A DNA stretch of 64,000 nucleotides from Amycolatopsis deserti (GTDB lineage Bacteria; Actinomycetota; Actinomycetes; Mycobacteriales; Pseudonocardiaceae): NCBI RefSeq assembly GCF_014653945.1, contig NZ_BNAU01000003.1:186001-250000 (forward strand), written 5' to 3'. The translations under genes were made by a program, and so were the position numbers. Positions within the stretch are counted from its first letter, which is position 1. The number at the start of each line of letters is the position of its first letter. Below the pieces are notes generated by a model, which saw only the letters and a list, made by a program, of their open reading frames with translations, did not search any database and was not told the origin of the DNA. Shown here piece by piece: positions 61,124-64,000 of the stretch.

Positions 61124-62719
61124 ATGTTGCACGGCTGTGTGCCCTGGCCCGAGGAACTGGCGGCGAAGTACCGCGCCGAAGGCTATTGGACCGGACAGCC
61201 ACTCGACGTCCTGCTGACCGAGGGCGCGGCCGCGCATCCGGACCGCGTCGCGCTGGTGGCCGCGGACGGTGCGCGGTGGACCTACGCCGAGCTCGACACG
61301 TGGGCCTCGCGCCTGGCGGCCGGGCTGGTGGCGGCCGGGTTGCGGCCGGGCGAGCGCGTCGTGGTGCAGCTGCCGAACGTGCCGGAGTTCGTGGCTCTGT
61401 TCTTCGCTTTCCTGCGGGCCGGGGTGCTGCCGGTGCTGGCGCTGCCCGCGCACCGCGAGAGCGAGATCGTGCCGCTGTGCGAGCTGAGCGAAGCGGTCGC
61501 GTACGTGGTCGCGGACAGCGACGACGCCGGGTACGACTACCGCGAGCTGGCGCGGACGGTGCAGAAGGCGGCGCCGTCGGTGCGGCAGGTGTTCGTGGTG
61601 GGTGAGCCGGCGGAGTTCCAGGCGCTGCCGTCCGCTTCGCCGATCTCGTTGCCTGCGCCGGATCCTGCTGACGTGGCGTTGTTCCTGCTGTCCGGCGGCA
61701 CCACGGGCACGCCGAAGCTGATCCCGCGGACGCACCAGGACTATCTGTACAACGCGCGGGCGAGCGCTTCGGTGTCCGGGTTTTCCGCCGACACGCGGTA
61801 TCTGGTGGCGTTGCCGGCGGCGCACAACTTCGCGCTGGCTTCGCCGGGGTTGCTCGGCGCGCTGGCCGCCGGTGGCACGGTGGTGCTGGCGCCGGATCCC
61901 AGCGCGGACACGGCGTTCGAGCTGATCGAGCGCGAGCGGGTCACGGTGTCCGCGGTGGTGCCGCCGGTCGCGCTGTTGTGGATGGACGCGGCCGAGTTCA
62001 TGGACGAGGACCTGTCGAGCCTGCGGTTGCTCCAAGTGGGTGGCGCGAAGTTCAACGCGGAGCCCGCGTCCCGGGTGCGCGCGACGCTCGGGTGCGATCT
62101 GCAGCAGGTGTTCGGGATGGCCGAGGGGCTGCTGAATTTCACCCGGCTGGACGATCCGGACGAGCTGAAGATCACCACGCAGGGCCGTCCACTGTGCCCA
62201 GCGGACGAGGTGCTGGTGGTCGACGAGGAGGGCGACCCGGTGGCGCCCGGCGAGAGCGGCGAGCTGCTGACGCGCGGGCCGTACACGCTGCGGGGTTACT
62301 ACCGGGCGGAGCAGCACAACGCGCGGTCGTTCACGCCGGACGGGTTCTACCGAAGTGGTGATGTCGTGCGGGTGTTGCCGTCCGGGCACCTGGTTGTCGA
62401 GGGGCGGATCAAGGACCAGATCAACCGCGGTGGCGAGAAGATCCCGGCGGAGGAGCTGGAGAACCACCTGCTGGCGCACCCGGCCGTGCACGACGCGGCG
62501 GTGGTCGGGATGCCGGACGAGGTGATGGGCGAGCGGACGTGCGCGTTCCTGGTGGTGCGCGGCGAGGCGCCGACGCTGCGCGAGGTGACGGCGTTCCTGC
62601 GGGAGCGCGGCGTGGCGGCGTACAAGCTGCCCGACCGGTTGGAGGTGCTGGACCGCTTCCCGCTGACGAAGGTCGGGAAGGTGTCGAAGGTCGCGCTGGC
62701 CAAGCGGATCGCGGGGTGA
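61124..62719 (+). CDS. Aryl-acid (salicylate or 2,3-dihydroxybenzoate) AMP ligase
   Basis: 531 aa stand-alone adenylating enzyme of the EntE/DhbE/MbtA family. Motifs: '[18 protein letters not shown]' (A3), aryl-pocket '[16 protein letters not shown]' with the Asn that contacts the 2-hydroxyl, '[20 protein letters not shown]', '[10 protein letters not shown]', '[20 protein letters not shown]' and the catalytic Lys in '[12 protein letters not shown]'. It should load the N-terminal ArCP of the 1127-aa NRPS. Pocket residues give mixed hints, so salicylate and 2,3-DHB are both open. GAGGGAG precedes ATG 61124. Iron box 26 nt upstream. Confidence 0.93.
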   Translation: MLHGCVPWPEELAAKYRAEGYWTGQPLDVLLTEGAAAHPDRVALVAADGARWTYAELDTWASRLAAGLVAAGLRPGERVVVQLPNVPEFVALFFAFLRAGVLPVLALPAHRESEIVPLCELSEAVAYVVADSDDAGYDYRELARTVQKAAPSVRQVFVVGEPAEFQALPSASPISLPAPDPADVALFLLSGGTTGTPKLIPRTHQDYLYNARASASVSGFSADTRYLVALPAAHNFALASPGLLGALAAGGTVVLAPDPSADTAFELIERERVTVSAVVPPVALLWMDAAEFMDEDLSSLRLLQVGGAKFNAEPASRVRATLGCDLQQVFGMAEGLLNFTRLDDPDELKITTQGRPLCPADEVLVVDEEGDPVAPGESGELLTRGPYTLRGYYRAEQHNARSFTPDGFYRSGDVVRVLPSGHLVVEGRIKDQINRGGEKIPAEELENHLLAHPAVHDAAVVGMPDEVMGERTCAFLVVRGEAPTLREVTAFLRERGVAAYKLPDRLEVLDRFPLTKVGKVSKVALAKRIAG

Positions 62720-62931
62720 GCGCAGGCGATCGGGCTGCCCGCGTCGGCACCGGTCGCGCGGCGCGCCCGGTGAGCGCTGGCGACCGGCCTGCCCGCGCCG
62801 GCGCCGGTTCCCGCGGCCACCCGCAGGCGGCGCGCCGGGTGAGCGCTGGCGACCGGCCTGCCCGCGCCGGCCACCGACGCCCGTTGAGCACCGGCAGCCC
62901 CCACCCCACCGCACCTGGAGAACACCCGTGA
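62716..62931 (+). repeat. In-frame imperfect tandem repeats, possible 71-aa ORF
   Basis: Three copies of a GTGAGCGCTGGCGACC... unit begin at 62716, 62770 and 62839, 54 and 69 bp apart, both multiples of three. Copies 2 and 3 share over 30 identical bases. One frame (GTG 62716 to TGA 62931) stays open and would encode 'VSAGDRPARAG' repeats; it overlaps the AMP-ligase stop (GTGA) and the FecCD start (GTGA). No ribosome site of its own is clear. Could be a real small basic peptide or a simple duplication in a spacer. Confidence 0.55.
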
Positions 62932-63968
62932 ACACCGGTGGACCTACCCACGCCATCCCTGTCCAGGCCCGGGGGCCCCGTGTGCCGGCGTCGTCGCGGC
63001 TAGCCGGGCTGGTCGTCGCACTCGCGGTGCTCGTGGCGGTGGCGTTGCTGAGCATCGCGGTCGGCGCGCGGTCCATTCCACTCGGGACGGTCGTCGACGC
63101 GCTGTTCCACCGGGACGGTTCGGACGCGTCCTATGTGGTCTGGTCGATCCGGGTGCCGCGGACGTTGATCGGCATCGCGGTGGGTGCGTCGCTCGGTGTG
63201 GCCGGTGCGCTCATGCAGGCACTGACGCGCAACCCGCTGGCCGACCCCGGGCTGTTGGGGATCAACGCCGGCGCGGCGACGGCGGCCGCGCTGTCGGTCG
63301 GGGTGCTCGGCGTGACGGATCTGCGGGCGTTCGTGTGGTTCGCCTTCCTGGGTGCGGCCGTCGCGGGTTTCGTGTTGTACGTGATCGCCGGCCGCGGTGG
63401 CGCGTCACCGGTGCGGCTGGCGCTGGCCGGGACCGCGGTGTCGGCCGCGCTGACCGGCTTGACCCAGGCGATGACCCTGCTCGACACGCAGACGCTGGAC
63501 CAGATGCGGTTCTGGACGGTGGGTTCGTTGGAGCGCGCGGACGGCGGCACCCTGGTGCGGGTGCTGCCGTTCCTGGTGGCCGGCCTGGTGCTCGCGCTGT
63601 TCCTCGCGCGCCCGCTGAACGCGCTCGCCCTGGGCGACGACGCCGGCAAGTCGCTGGGCGCGCACCTCGGCTGGACTCGCGGGCTGACCCTGCTGGCCGT
63701 CACACTGCTGTCCGGCGCCGCGACGGCCGCCGTGGGGCCGTTGGTGTTCGTCGGCCTGGCGGTGCCGCACATGGTGCGGGTGCTGACGGGCCCCGACCAG
63801 CGGTGGGTGGTTCCGTACTGCGCCATGCTGGCCCCAGGGCTGCTACTGCTGGCCGACGTGCTGGGCCGGGTGATCGCCCGCGAGGAGATCGACGTCGGGG
63901 TGGTGACCGCCCTGCTCGGGGCACCGCTGTTCATCGCACTGGTCCGGCGCACGAAGGCGGCGCGGTGA
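62928..63968 (+). CDS. FecCD-type iron-siderophore ABC permease
   Basis: 346 aa, about ten membrane helices, BtuC/FecCD fold. Family motifs: 'RVPRTLIGIAVGASLGVAGA' , 'RNPLADPGLLGINAGAA', 'WTVGSLERADG', 'GPLVFVGLAVPHMVR' (the coupling-helix region) and 'EIDVGVVTALLGAPLFIALV'. GTG 62928 is used with GGAGA upstream. Imports ferric siderophore with a second permease that starts at 63968, an ATPase presumably beyond the window, and the binding protein at 35649. Confidence 0.94.
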   Translation: MNTGGPTHAIPVQARGPRVPASSRLAGLVVALAVLVAVALLSIAVGARSIPLGTVVDALFHRDGSDASYVVWSIRVPRTLIGIAVGASLGVAGALMQALTRNPLADPGLLGINAGAATAAALSVGVLGVTDLRAFVWFAFLGAAVAGFVLYVIAGRGGASPVRLALAGTAVSAALTGLTQAMTLLDTQTLDQMRFWTVGSLERADGGTLVRVLPFLVAGLVLALFLARPLNALALGDDAGKSLGAHLGWTRGLTLLAVTLLSGAATAAVGPLVFVGLAVPHMVRVLTGPDQRWVVPYCAMLAPGLLLLADVLGRVIAREEIDVGVVTALLGAPLFIALVRRTKAAR

Positions 63969-64000
63969 TGACCGGCCCAACCGTACGCGCCCGACTGGCC
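63968..64000 (+). CDS. Start of a second gene, probably the partner FecCD permease (truncated)
   Basis: Only eleven codons are inside the window (MTGPTVRARLA). The ATG overlaps the stop of the upstream permease by one base (TGATG). In siderophore importers two FecCD genes commonly follow each other, so a second permease is the best guess from context; the sequence itself is too short to show it. Confidence 0.5.
   Translation, partial: MTGPTVRARLA

Overview
The window is high-GC actinobacterial DNA. Ribosomal and sec gene order, a six-gene-type Mce transport operon, hadA-hadB beside rpmG, multi-cistron overlaps of the ATGA/GTGA kind and IdeR-type iron boxes point to Pseudonocardiaceae, most likely Amycolatopsis or a close relative. 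That placement is inference from gene content; no rRNA gene is present.

Layout. (1) 1-6622, minus strand: an mce operon that starts with the MceG-type ATPase, then two YrbE permeases and MceA, B, C and a truncated MceD. (2) 6754-11801: the rplL, rplJ, rplA, rplK, nusG, secE and tRNA-Trp block on the minus strand, with an L10-leader region, interrupted by one unknown plus-strand membrane protein. (3) 11980-16566: an aminotransferase, a secreted SGNH hydrolase, a long palindromic repeat, a MazF-type toxin-antitoxin pair, hadB, hadA, rpmG, tRNA-Met and tRNA-Thr. (4) 16643-29332: a membrane EAL/degenerate-GGDEF protein, lon behind a HAIR-type inverted repeat, a DedA protein, two NarL-type two-component systems, a SpoOM-like protein and a Tat/lipoprotein multicopper oxidase. 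(5) 29332-30124: a decayed IS5/IS427-type insertion sequence sitting exactly in two overlapping stop codons. (6) 30124-35542: TetR plus divergent MFS exporter, then a glycosyltransferase and a glycogen-debranching-like enzyme behind a perfect CIRCE operator.

(7) 35589-64000 is a siderophore locus. It holds a plus-strand iron-siderophore binding lipoprotein, three minus-strand NRPS genes (1127, 2393 and 3816 aa) with an MbtH protein, an alpha/beta hydrolase and an EntS-like exporter, and, divergently, an aryl-acid AMP ligase followed by FecCD permeases that run off the window. Three iron boxes cover the three promoter regions. Domain order and condensation-domain types suggest the assembly line works in the reverse of gene order: aryl acid to ArCP-Cy-A-PCP (36750-40133), then C-A(Ser)-PCP-C-A(Ser)-PCP-E (40127-47308), then C-A(Ser)-PCP-C-A(N5-formyl-N5-hydroxyornithine)-PCP-E-C-A(unknown)-PCP-E (47305-58755). 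The predicted product is a mixed-ligand hydroxyphenyl-oxazoline or -thiazoline / hydroxamate peptide. No thioesterase domain, ornithine hydroxylase or salicylate/DHB synthesis gene lies inside the window.

The most unusual points are the CIRCE operator in front of carbohydrate enzymes, the IS element that preserves two stop codons at once, the unassigned last NRPS module ending in an epimerase, and an in-frame repeat ORF squeezed between the AMP ligase and the FecCD permease.
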